Of a stretch of 64,000 nt of DNA, positions 21,982-32,802 are shown one piece after another. The first letter of the stretch is position 1. Every line of letters starts with the position of its first letter. The notes beneath the pieces are model-generated. The model was not told the DNA's origin. It searched no databases and was given only the letters and a program-made list of their open reading frames with translations. Position numbers and translations under genes: made by a program. The DNA lies in the NCBI GenBank assembly GCA_001931905.2, contig MSJI02000723.1:60029-124028 (forward strand). Direction: 5' to 3'. The stretch comes from Cladosporium sp. IMV 00045. Lineage: Eukaryota > Ascomycota > Dothideomycetes > Cladosporiales > Cladosporiaceae.

Positions 21982-24900
21982 ATGGGACCGGACCAGTCTA
22001 CACTTGCACAGCTGAACATCAACGTCTCTGCAGGAAGGTCTCGCATGACACCTAGAGATGTATGTATCGGCTTTCTTTCTCTCTGTCCTCCTAAGCAGCA
22101 ACCTCTATGATGATTCAAATCTTGGTAAAAGGTCTGACTGTGCCGGGATGGTTTTGGCCTTGCTCGCGCTTGCACATAGCCTCCCGGCATGGGCGGAAGA
22201 CCACACTCATATCTGACAAAACCAGCTTCAAATCTTTCCTGATATTGGCAATAAATTACATCTGCAATGACTAATCGCGCAGTACAGGGGCTACCGAATA
22301 ATCGATCAGCCGGCGATTTCGCGAACATCTCTGGAATGCGAAATATGCCACGTCGGCACAGCAGATCGCCTGTTGCGTATTCGTCTCTGCCGCAGAAGCG
22401 ACGAGCGCAGTCTCCCGAGTATCTTCCCCGACAGCGAAGTCCTCCATCCTCATTTAGAGAAAGCAACACTGGTCGCTTTCCTTCCCCAGGCAGCTCTCGC
22501 CACCGATTCGTCCGTGAAGACTACAGCGAACGCCCGTTCCCGGGTGATCGCAGAAATGTTCCCAGGCATACTTCACGCTATTCATTCGACCATGGACCAG
22601 TACACGACGATGTTTCCAGACAGCATTCGCCGACGTCAGGGCGAAATCCGGAAAGACCCTCACACTCGCCTTCCGTGGCGCACAGCCCAGAACACAGGAA
22701 TAGGAGCTTTGCCCGACGAATAACGTTCAACGGCCTTAAAGACGTACCTCTTGGTCCTAGGGTTGGTGCTGCGACATTCGATCCTCCAACGGTCGAGTCT
22801 ACACCTCATATCTTCATCTCCTCTACAAAGCTTCCTACATGGGTCAATGCAAAGCATCTGAATGGACTGCTCGGGAATATCAAGCCCAACGAGATACACA
22901 TTGACCCGCAACACGGATGGTACTTGTTGTACGAGGACTCTGACTGGGGACGCGAAAAGCTGCATACGTGTTACAGACGATTTCACAACGAGTTGCTGTT
23001 CAACGAACACCAGCTTGCGATGGAATGCTTTGTCGATGGAGCGCAGGCGAATCCCCTGCGTGGTAGGCACGCCCTCGACAGACGTGAAAGTGATTCAACG
23101 ATTCGCCTTGCAACACAGGGACAAGGAGCAGCGACAACATCGCCCAGTCGACGTCGCTTTGGGGATGTCAACGCGACAAAGCCCGATACACTCAACAGCC
23201 ATGCTTCATCGCGTGTATCCCCTGCATCGGACTGGCGCCACGAGCGGGTTGACTCTACAAGAATTCTCGACGATGGTGCGCGAATCCTTCAGTTCAACCA
23301 ATCAGCGCCCTCAAAACACGCTCAATTGCTTCCACCAACTGAAGCTGTCGGAGTTCAACTATCTCTGCGGTCTGACCACGATGATTCCGCTTCACTACTG
23401 AGCTGCAGAACTACATCTGATGGCTCACGTAGCAAGCGACGCAAATGCCATGTGTGCGCAGCAGATGGAGTGCATGGGATGTTGAGTCTGGTTCACTGCA
23501 CGACTTGTCCTAGGAGATACCACAGACGCTGTCACAAGGAGCCACCAGTCCCAAGCGATTTGCTAGAAGGTCTTAATTGGAGTTGTCGCAGCTGTGTCAA
23601 AAAGGGCATAGTAAGCAAGGAAGGAAAGCAAGGCGATATTCCATTACCTGCATCCAGCATAGGGCTGGCATCTTCTCAAGATCGACCTACGCAACAGCGT
23701 CCTAATCCCATCGTCGCCGGCGTCGACGGGCAATCCGATAACAACGCATCTCCCACCATCGCAGTTCAGCGTCCCAACACTCTATCGAACACAGCGAACA
23801 CTCAGAACCCCTTGAGCAGAGTCCTCAGACAAACGGCTGAGGACTCAGGAGTTCAGCCAGGAAGCACAAAGGGCGATATCTCCCCGCTCTCTGATGCGGA
23901 TAACCTCGTCGAGCGAAGCTTCGCATCGGCCGAAAAGAAGGCAAACGCACAACCTCAATCATCAGGAATGAGCAAATTCAAGATGACGAGAGTGAAGCTG
24001 CCGACGACTACAACCAGCATACCAGATGAGAAAGAAAGTGAACGCTCGTTACCCACAGATGACGCCATGATAAAAGATGTCGACGAGCCTATGATAAGGC
24101 CATCTGCTGCAACTCTACGTGGACTCGCACAGGCTAGGCACCTAGCGACAAAGCCATATGGAATTCAGTTCGGATTATCAGGCCAAGAGTATCGTCCCAG
24201 CGATCCGCCATCGAGTGACACGGGAGGTTTGAGCGTCAGTGCCAAGCCTACCACACACGCTGACGATAGGCCTCAAGCAGCTCACTGCTGAGCTCACTGC
24301 TGAAACAAGTGAGGCAGCAGTTGCCGCCGCCGCCGCCGTGACGTCGCGCGCGTCTGCACAGCTCGAGATTCCTGAGTCACCAGAGGATGTTCGCAAAGGC
24401 GAAGCAAGAGGCATGCTGAAGACACAAGACAGACCGACGATAGACAGCTTGGAAAGTGACGGCGAAACGAACACGCCAACTGGCGAATCGCCCAGGAGGA
24501 CGTCGGGCCAGCGAGGTACACAAAAATTGGCCAAAAGGTCGAGAAGACCAGTCTTTTTCATTTGCTCAGGCTGCAAGAAGAAGACACCTGCGGGACCATC
24601 CGGAAAGAATAAGCTTTGCACCCTCTGCAAGAGGAAGGAAACTGATGAAAATCCATCATCCGTGGCAGATTGTCCAACGGCTGGTGTTGAAGGGATGGAT
24701 GATACCTATAAAACGTCCGGACAAATCGCCACATCAGCTGCAAATCACGAGCCCTCACTGTCTGGACCAGTCTCTGATGCGCCCTTGACAAATTTTCTCA
24801 GTGCGACCTCACTGTCCGAACTCTATGATGATCGTGGACAAGCACTGCAGTTAAACGGTCGACATGCTATCACTGAGGCGAACTCGACAGCCACCGACAA

Positions 24901-26560
24901 AGACGGGGACGTCGAAATGGCATCGACCGAGCCTTCACAGAGGAACGTGGTGACTGGATTTGATGGGGACCCTTCTCCGAGCCCTGACACAACTAAAGAT
25001 CAGAGGCGAGCACCCCAAGGCGACAAACAGCCCGCACACAACCCAGATGGGCAGCAATCTATGTCTTATTTCATGCAGTCTAGGCAGTCAATCGACGATA
25101 CCATAGTCAAGAACAAAAAGATCGAAGCCCTACTTGGGAACTCATTTGAGCGCCCGAAAGGGTCTCGTGCAATCCTAGTCGGAATGGCTTTATGCAGCGC
25201 ACCCAATAATCGACTGCAGGCTAAAAGTGTCACCGATTGGATTGGCAACAACATACCCACCTATACGCATGGCAAGGGCAACTGGCACGCCAGAATTGTC
25301 TCTCAGCTCAGTCAGGGAAGGGTGGCGGATACTGGTCATGGCGTGCGCTACTGGCGCGACGGAGGATGGGACCCTGGAGAGGAAGGCACGCCCAACCTCA
25401 GATGGTACGAGCTGCTACCAGAGATCGAAGACATGATGTGGAAATGGTGCCCTGTGCTTAAGGAGCCACTTGCGCCAAAACAACAAAATGTCCCAAAAGC
25501 TGGAAAAATCAAAGATGGAAAAAAGAAACGTCGCTCGTCGCAGACATCCGCCTCTAAAAAGATGCTTTCACCCACAGAGACTCTGCACCTGATGAACGGT
25601 GTCAAAGAATACGCTGAAACGATGAAGCGTCGCGAGAGTAACGATGTTACAATGGAGACGGATGTATCAAGGCATACGATGGAGGATACAGGCTTTGAGA
25701 AATTTGGCGCATCACATGACGCATCTGGCTTCGACGTAGAAACTTCTACACCGAAGCAAGACACTGTGTCATCAGATGACCTCCCGCTCTCTCGCAGGTT
25801 TCCTCGTCCCAGCGCAGGGAGCGCACAAACGGCTGAGCACAATCTTGCACAGCACGACGCGTCTCTCAACATCGAAATGGAAGAACTACCCGATGCCGAG
25901 AGTGGTGCATCAGCGTTTCTTGCTGCGGCACACCCAGAGGGGATCACAGACGAAAGCAGACTTGGACAGCCAAGTGCACCTGATCAGCCACAAAGGCCTG
26001 GGTTGGTGAAGTTACCCGTGCCTAGCCTTCGCGTGTCCAAGGTGCGGGACACAAACCACGTGCCCAATCTCGGAAGCGCCGATCATACCAGCAGCTCACC
26101 GGTGCAAACAAGAATTGCCAGTCTCGACATCGCAGACATTGAGTATTCTGTCGCTTCATTTCTTGATGAATGGTCAGATTACCCAATTGATATCCCTACC
26201 GAGCATACCCAACCCAAAAGACTCGGTAAGAAGCTTACCAGAAAGCAAATTTTCGGCATGGGGCCATCGCAGACACGCTTGCGCCAACAAGAGACGATTC
26301 CACATTCACCAATCATCCCAGCCGCCATGTCGCCTGCGAAACGCTCAAGACCACTCCGCGACATTGCAATGAATGATCCATACCCCTGGGAGAATCCAGA
26401 CGCCTACGCAACGCGTAAAGAGTGCAAAACACTTGAAGAATTCTTCGACATACCAGCCAACGTGATACCGATAATATCGGACGGTCAACTGGCTTACCGT
26501 GATGGAACGAGGACTGACGATGGACGCTTGCCGCGGGCCAGGGAGGTGTTCAAGCCCTGA
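21982..26560 (+). CDS. Large nuclear protein with PHD finger and forkhead-like domain, three exons
   Basis: I infer a chromatin-associated regulator of about 1434 residues. Proposed exons are 21982-22059, 22288-24234 and 24281-26560. Residues 40-170 are Arg/Ser-rich; about 195-270 may be a small RRM-like fold (TPHIFISSTKLPTWVNAKHL). A PHD finger of the C4HC3 type lies near 413-460 (CHVC, HCTTC, YHRRCH, WSCRSC). A Cys pair motif CSGC...CTLC is near 770. Residues about 970-1065 resemble a forkhead winged helix (ILVGMALCSAPNNRLQAKSV, GKGNWHARIVSQLS). The second intron (46 bases) is fixed by a frame change. The first exon is less sure: it relies on a GTATGT donor and a TACAG acceptor; otherwise translation starts at 22267. 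Specific function unknown. Confidence 0.78.
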
Positions 26561-26732
26561 GAGAAGCGTTTTCTGCGCTCATGCAAGTGCTCGGCACCTG
26601 CAATGCGTATCACGACACTTGAACGAGGACATGACTACAAAGCACTGTAATAATAGACGCATTCACTTTGAGTTTCTTTGGCGTCACACTTTCAATAGCG
26701 ATAATCAGCATCAGTCACAAAGCGAGAACATT

Positions 26733-27338
26733 TCATTTCGTCTTCAATTCTCTCACTTCATCACTCAAAGCCTCATTCTCCTTTTTCAACATGACAATCT
26801 GTCTCTGCAAGATCGACATCTGCTCTTCGGCTCCCGCGCTCAGCTCCTCAATGATCTTAAACACGCGCCAAAGTCGCATAACCACAACCAGCGAGCCAAT
26901 CTCCTCCAGCACGCCTTTGAGGAGCACATCAACCACAAACCCAACCAGAATCACAACCGCATCGAAACAGTGAAATTTCGACCGAAAGTACGCCCAGCCA
27001 AACACCCACACGCTCGCTGCCAATTCGAGCACGAACAGACAGCTGAACAATAGACTGAGAATCTCAAGCGCACGCTCTGCGCGTGCGCTGGACTCCGGCG
27101 CGATGTGCCCCTCGCACGTGAAGAGCTGCAGAACGAAAGCAGTGAAGATGCCTGCGATGTCGAGCGACACGAGCGCAAGGATCGAGTAGTGCCCTGCTTT
27201 GCTATTGAGGAAGCGCGCCGTGCGACGTTTCAGCATGGGAGGTTCTGAATTATCGTCAGGCTCTGGTTCGTGGTGACTTGAGTGGTTTGATGGGAGCAGT
27301 GGCCTTTGCTCTTGCTCGGAGCGTGTTGGGGAAGCCAT
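26733..27338 (-). CDS. Voltage-gated proton channel (Hv1 type)
   Basis: Predicted four-helix voltage-sensor protein that lets protons out of depolarised or acid-loaded cells, 201 residues, intronless. Key positions of animal Hv1 can be matched: the selectivity Asp in helix S1 (LALVSLDIAGIFTAF), a Glu in S2 (CLFVLELAAS), the FDAVVILVGFVVD signature of S3, and S4 with RLWRVFK, where charges fall every third residue and the third is Lys instead of Arg. A C-terminal coiled coil (EEQMSILQRQIVMLKKENEAL) should make dimers, as in Hv1. There is no pore domain after S4, which separates it from cation channels. I chose Met at 27338 (MASPTRSEQEQ); the frame is open up to 27785 with a basic, non-conserved extension. 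It ends close to the convergent PHD-finger gene. Confidence 0.88.
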   Translation of the reverse strand: MASPTRSEQEQRPLLPSNHSSHHEPEPDDNSEPPMLKRRTARFLNSKAGHYSILALVSLDIAGIFTAFVLQLFTCEGHIAPESSARAERALEILSLLFSCLFVLELAASVWVFGWAYFRSKFHCFDAVVILVGFVVDVLLKGVLEEIGSLVVVMRLWRVFKIIEELSAGAEEQMSILQRQIVMLKKENEALSDEVRELKTK

Positions 27339-27997
27339 TGGTCTCGCAGTAGTGTTTGCGCGACCTTGCTGATCGCTCGCTTGTTTGTGTCGCCGGCGTT
27401 GATGGTTGGAGTTTCGCCTTGGGGAGGTCTGGGCGAATGAGGCTGCGGCCCCGCGGCCACGATGCTTGTTTCGACACCCGATGATCTTGATGGTTTGGGG
27501 TTTGGGTGGGTCTCGCAGAGGGATCGACTGGATCGACAGGGCGAGGGAGCTGTGAAGCTTTCGGGATGCCGAGCTTGGTGAGGGACGTCGCGCTGTGAAG
27601 GATCCAGGCCGTGCGTCGACGACGAGAATCGTCACCCTAATGGGTGTTGTTGGTGTTGCATGAGATGCATGAACGCAGGAGGGACTACTGTACTGTCGCT
27701 TCTTCGAGGGCCAACTTCGGTCGTTTGCTCTATCTCTTTCAGCAACCTGGATGTCATGGGCTGAACTTTGACAAACATGTGTCACATCGGCATGAGCGCC
27801 ATTGGCGCGAGTCTATCACTCCAAGAGCATTGACGATGACCTTATGAAAACCATAAAAGGATTTCAATCGAGCTGAAAGAAGGCTCATTGATGTCATGGT
27901 GATGAACGAAAGGTATAAGTATCGCACTTCTCGTCACTTCAAGCAGCATACCAAAGACCCATCAAACACAATCAACTCATCCTACTCCAACGCAAAC
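27339..27997. promoter_or_regulatory. Divergent promoter between proton channel and GH25 lysozyme genes
   Basis: A spacer of 659 bases between opposed starts, part of which may be coding if the channel begins further upstream. A TATAAG element at 27914-27919 precedes the lysozyme start by about 80 bases. Confidence 0.45.
27914..27919 (+). promoter_or_regulatory. TATA-like element upstream of the GH25 gene
   Basis: TATAAG lies 79 bases before the start at 27998 and is followed by a CA-rich leader. Placement fits a core promoter; it is not otherwise supported. Confidence 0.35.
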
Positions 27998-28720
27998 ATG
28001 CACTTCTTCTCAGTCCTCTCACTCATCGGCCTAGCAGCCGCAGTTCCCGCAGAACTCAGCAAACGCGCCGAAGTCCAAGGCTTCGACATCTCCCACTACC
28101 AACCCAACGTCGACTTCAACGCCGCCTACAACACCGGCGGCCTTCGCTTCGTCTACATCAAAGCCACCGAAGGCACCACCTACAAAGACCCCAAATTCTC
28201 CTCCCACTACACCGGCGCGAGCAAAGCGGGCTTCCTGCGCGGCGGCTACCACTTCGCGCACGGCGACAGCAGCGCCACCGCGCAAGCGGAATTCTTCGTC
28301 AAGAACGGCGGCGGCTGGACCAACGACGGCAAGACGCTGCCCGGCATGCTGGACCTCGAGGCCGACTGCGCCAGCGAGGCCTGGATCAAGCAGTTCTCCG
28401 ACCGCTACCACCAGCTGACGTCTAGGTACCCCGTGCTGTACTCCAGCCCTTCCTGGTGGAAGAAGTGCACGGGCAACACGTCGGCTTTCACGAAGACTAA
28501 CCCGCTCATGATGGCGTGCTGGAGTAGCGAGCCTTGTACGCCGCAGGGCAGCTGGCCTTATTATACTATGTTAGTTGATCTTGTGGGATATATTTTGAAG
28601 AGTTGCACTAACAGGTTCTTTCAATCTAGTTGGCAATACAAGGATTCCAACAAGTACAGCGGCGACTCTGACGTCTTCAACGGCAGCCTGGATTCGCTTA
28701 AGAAGCTGGCTTCTGGTTAG
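27998..28720 (+). CDS. Secreted GH25 lysozyme (muramidase), two exons
   Basis: Predicted secreted enzyme that cuts the N-acetylmuramic acid to N-acetylglucosamine bond of bacterial peptidoglycan; 220 residues. Exons are 27998-28569 and 28630-28720, split by a 60-base GT-AG intron after PYYT; the joined reading gives PYYTIWQYKDS, which restores the conserved WQY near the C-terminus. There is a signal peptide (about 1-18) and a Lys-Arg site at 22-23 suited to Kex2 processing. Family residues are visible: Asp30 in GFDISHYQ, and Asp119 and Glu121 in MLDLEAD. It is of the Chalaropsis type, short and without binding repeats. GH25 genes in fungi are thought to be of bacterial origin; the intron and local base use show long residence here. 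Confidence 0.92.
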   Translation: MHFFSVLSLIGLAAAVPAELSKRAEVQGFDISHYQPNVDFNAAYNTGGLRFVYIKATEGTTYKDPKFSSHYTGASKAGFLRGGYHFAHGDSSATAQAEFFVKNGGGWTNDGKTLPGMLDLEADCASEAWIKQFSDRYHQLTSRYPVLYSSPSWWKKCTGNTSAFTKTNPLMMACWSSEPCTPQGSWPYYTMLVDLVGYILKSCTNRFFQSSWQYKDSNKYSGDSDVFNGSLDSLKKLASG

Positions 28721-29194
28721 TGGGCGTTCAAGGACTGACGAAAAGGACCAAGAGAAACAGCTTGAACGGGAAGATCGATGTGAACTCTCCGATTGAGATG
28801 AAACCCTAAGGGGGTAGAAGCGTGGGTTCTGACCGTTGACGCAGTATTTACACGAAACGGAATATACCAAACCACGTCGTCAGCGGCGTGATTTTCAGAA
28901 ACGTTGCTTTGTTTCACATGCAGCCTCAAGCGTCATGCTCGATAACATGTACCACCATATGACAGCGGCTGAGTGAAGTGTTTTAGCCACAAATAGAGAG
29001 AGAGCTACGTAACGTCTGCAGCATCAGCATCAATATCTTATTCATTCGTGGTCTATCAAATAGAAGCCAAACCCTTCTCCGCTTGCTAAGTTCTATGGCT
29101 TGTACGCTCGTGCCACAAGAAAAAAGCAATCGTAAAAATCCACGCAGGAAGCACAATCCACAAAACACCACTTCCTCATCAAACACCTCCACTA
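28721..29194. other. Spacer between convergent genes
   Basis: Holds the 3' ends of the GH25 and UFD2 genes. No gene or structured element is seen. Confidence 0.5.
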
Positions 29195-32100
29195 TCAGGC
29201 ACTGGTGTCCATTTTCTCCGCGTCCCTCGCAGCCTTCCTCTCAGCCTTCTTCTCAGCCTTCCAAGCGTCAATCTGCGCCTTCAACTCCGTGTTAGGAATC
29301 ACATCCTCGATCTTGAGGGGCATGCGGTTGAAGGGATCGTGCGGAACACTGAGCAAGTGACTGCGAATGGTCGACCTGTCGACGGTGTTCTTGCTCGTCG
29401 GCAGAATGACAGGATCCGTCATCAAGTCGGCAAGCAGCGGGTCGAGGAACTCGTCTGGGATCTCGCCCAGGTCTTCTTCTTCTTGCTCTTCGGCTTCTTT
29501 GGTCTCGGCGACGCGCTCGCCGAGAGTTTGCCACGTCTGCAGTTGTTCGGGAGACATCAGGGCGAAGCCTTGCATGAGCTCTTTCGCTTTGTCGAAGTTT
29601 TCGGGCCGGTAGCTGCGGCCGTCGCGTGCGATGGCTTGGACGAATGTGGGTTGGCCGGAGAGGTTAACGAACACTGTCATGATGTCTGCGAGCAGCTGGC
29701 GAGGATTCCAGCCGTATTGCTCGGGCTCTCGGACCTTGAGGTTGCTGCTCTTTGGTCCAACCATAGTGCCCAGGTTGTAATCGATCATGTCAGCCAGCCT
29801 CTGCACGATCTCGGGCATGGTGAAGGCGCCTGAAAGTGCCTCGGTGAAGAGGATGAGGGTCGCCATCGATTCACGAGTGAGACCCATGTAGCTCTTGGCT
29901 TTGCCCTTGCTGTCCTCGAGGAGATCTACCTTCTCCTTCCTTCGCTCGTCATCGCTTTCTGGCCAAGCCTCAAGCTCTTTCTGCAAGTCATGGATCTTGG
30001 TGAAGGAGCTGAGAAGCTCATCCAGGACGAAAGTTGCATCGTTGATGATCATGTTCACGAACTGCACGAAGAAGTCCGTGTCGACGCGTGCTTCCTTGCG
30101 CAAGTTGTCGCGGTACATCGTATTTGGCCAGATCGCCTTAATAACCTGGAAAATTTCGTACCGGATGTTGAACTTGTCGTAGAACTGTGAAGAAAGACCG
30201 GTGGATTCGGCCTCAATGTAGAACTTCATGAGAGCGTGCAAGAGATGCTTTTGAGCGAAGGGTGACGCCATGAGAAGATCTCCAAGCACACCGCGTGCGT
30301 GGTGATGGAAGGGTTGCACACCGAAGAACAGGATTGTGACCAAGCCAGACTTCACTCCAGGGTTCTTGACGTACTCGGTGTTTCGCAAAAAGGTGATGCA
30401 GATCTGCATGATCTCTTCGCATTGTTGAGGGGTGATGATGTGGGGAATGTTCTGTGTGATGAACTTGAAGTTGTCGACAATGTCTTCCAAGAAATATTCA
30501 GGGAGGACAGTAAAGACATCAGGCTGCTCCGCCGCCAGCGGCAGACTCAATGGCTCTTGAGGGATCTGTTGTCGCGAAGCAAGGCGAAGCAACCAGACAA
30601 TAACGTATCGCATGAATTGCATTGACCGTGCCTGGCTCAGGTCGTCCAGTAAGACGCCAGTGGTGGCGTGAAACGTGGACCACATCTCGTCGATGGTCTT
30701 CTTGATACGGTTGACGTGCTCATCAAAACGGGCCAAGTAACGCGGGTCGTTCGCATACTTGTGCCTGTCTGCTTCGAATGCCTGTAAGTCTTTCTCCATG
30801 CGCTTCGCAGATTTGGATAGCGTAGACATCCTTGTCTGTGCGGCCTCTGTGCCGTAATGATGCGACGCAACAGTGAGAAAGAAAAGCTCTGAGATGAAGT
30901 TGTTGGTACCTTCCACTTCGCGGGTGTAGAACTCGTCGGCAGTCTTTTGATCGGCGTTGATTTTGGTTTCGTCTGAAATGTCCACACGAGGATGACGTCG
31001 GAGATAGTTTATGTCGATGCGATCAATCTTGCCGAAACGAGCGTCCATGAAAGGTTCGCACAATTGGTCAAGGATATTCGTCACATTTACCATAAAGCCG
31101 TCGGTGGAGACTGTTTTGAAGTCCACACGCATGGCTCGCTTCTTGTGATTCTTGTTCACGCAAAGAGCAAACCAGTCAAGCATCTTTCCTCTAGGTGTCG
31201 GGCCAGTGCGAATGATAGTGTCTGCAATTTGAAACAGATCGCCCTGGTGGGTCCGGAGAGTCATGCGGACAGCATTCTGTGCGTTTGCAATGAAGCCACG
31301 GTCTCGTGTTTTTGGTGCAGAGAAGTAGTTGTTTGCGACCTCTTGCTGCATAGGCGATAGACGGAAGAATGGACCAAGCAAGGTCTTCGTCTCAATTTCT
31401 TGAGTAGCGACACCCTCAGGAAGGAACAGTGGAGACTGCGTGATAGCATCCGCAAGTTTTGGAAATCGCAAGAAGTTGCGCAAGCCATTCACATAAACTC
31501 GTTCCTCGCCAAGCATGCTTTTAGTGGCCAGTCCTCGACTGAGCTCTTCCACGGCTCCAACCATGGCCTCTTTGATACCTTCGTCTTCTTCAAACCTGGC
31601 GCTTGCTTCGGTCAAGAAATCAAAGCAGATACCAGCATCTGATTCTGGTTCGTTGAGCATGTGTTCGACCAGAGGGTTTCCGGAAGGCACGTTGTCTCCG
31701 AACATCTCTGGCATAGTGATCGCAAAGACGCAGTAGCTCATGCAAAGTCGCCTTGTCTCTCCAAGAATTGAGTGCTTGGGATCGTCGGCGCCAGAGTATT
31801 TGGTTTGTCTAATGGTGCGAGACACACGCTTGAACGAGGCAAGCAAGTATTTGAAAGGCTTGCCACCGGGTGCTTTAGAAGCAGCTTCCGTTATCGCTGC
31901 TTCGACCACCTCGACATTCAGTTGAAGAGGTGCATTTTGCTCCTCCAGATCATCGCGTGTGCTCGCCAGATGAATCATAGGATGTCCATGTATATCTTTA
32001 ACTTCCTCTGGCTTCAGTGTCACTCTGAACACCTGCTTCAGCATCTTGTCCTGCCATGACTCTAGGCTTTCGGGCGTTGGCTTAGGACGCTGAGACCCAT

Positions 32101-32420
32101 CTCTTTCGCGCTTTGCTGGAGATGCAGAACGAGGCTGTGCTTTGACTTGGGGTGTACTCGACTTTTCTGCTGGTTGTTTTGACACCGGAGTCGCCGGCTT
32201 ACTTATCTGCTGGGCAGGTGGCGCAGTATCCGCAGGCTGTTCTGACGAGGTCGAGTCTAAGGGAGCATTTGATGCTGAGGATTGGTTAGGCGACGGGCTA
32301 GCAGGGCCACCCAGTTTCGCGAGACGTTTTGCGCGTATCTTGTATTGTCAGCTTGGTCAAGTGAATGTTGAGGGACGGTGTAGATACCCTGTCGGCCTCA
32401 GACATAGATGAGTCCGCCAT
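29195..32420 (-). CDS. UFD2: Ubiquitin chain elongation factor E4 (Ufd2), U-box protein, two exons
   Basis: This U-box E3/E4 enzyme lengthens ubiquitin chains on substrates and works with Cdc48 in proteasomal degradation. It has 1058 residues; exon 1 is only 32420-32388 and exon 2 is 32338-29195, separated by a 49-base intron with a CTGAC branch site. The joined N-terminus reads SEADRIRAKRLAKLGG, typical of the family. A Pro/Ser-rich linker is followed by the large helical Ufd2 core (about 110-950, with DWFALCVNKNHKR-like and TEALSGAFTMPEIV segments). The U-box is at about 970-1045 (IPDEFLDPLLADLMTDPVIL, then HDPFNRMPL), ending in a Lys/Ala-rich helix. Length exceeds yeast Ufd2 (961) mainly by the N-terminal linker. 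Confidence 0.95.
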
Positions 32421-32802
32421 GTTGGCGTCGGCGCTTGCGTAGGTTTATCGACGATTTGGATGTAAAAGCTCTCGAATGTGAAGAAAGAGCTACAAAGATG
32501 CGCCAAGTATAAGATGGTTCAAAGCAACGCCTGTGATCCGTAAGCAAGATCCAGATTCAACGGACTTTGTTTGATGTGAATGTGAGTTGAGTGATCGCCT
32601 ACGAACACGCTCCCAAAAGCGGGCGGTTATTCGATGAGGTCAGCTTCCGCTACGCGCGCGCCTCAGGCAGTTATCGATAACCGGTGCCAGCCTACCTACT
32701 CACTTTCACCTTCCAACTAGTAGGTACTTAAGTCACTTTGCCAGAGCAACAGGAGGCTTCGGAGCATGCTATTACTTTCCAGCTCACTCACAGCGGGATC
32801 TC
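32421..32802. promoter_or_regulatory. Divergent promoter between UFD2 and the isochorismatase-like gene
   Basis: A 382-base spacer between opposed start codons. It contains a TTATCGATAA palindrome near 32670 but no site I can assign to a factor. Confidence 0.45.
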
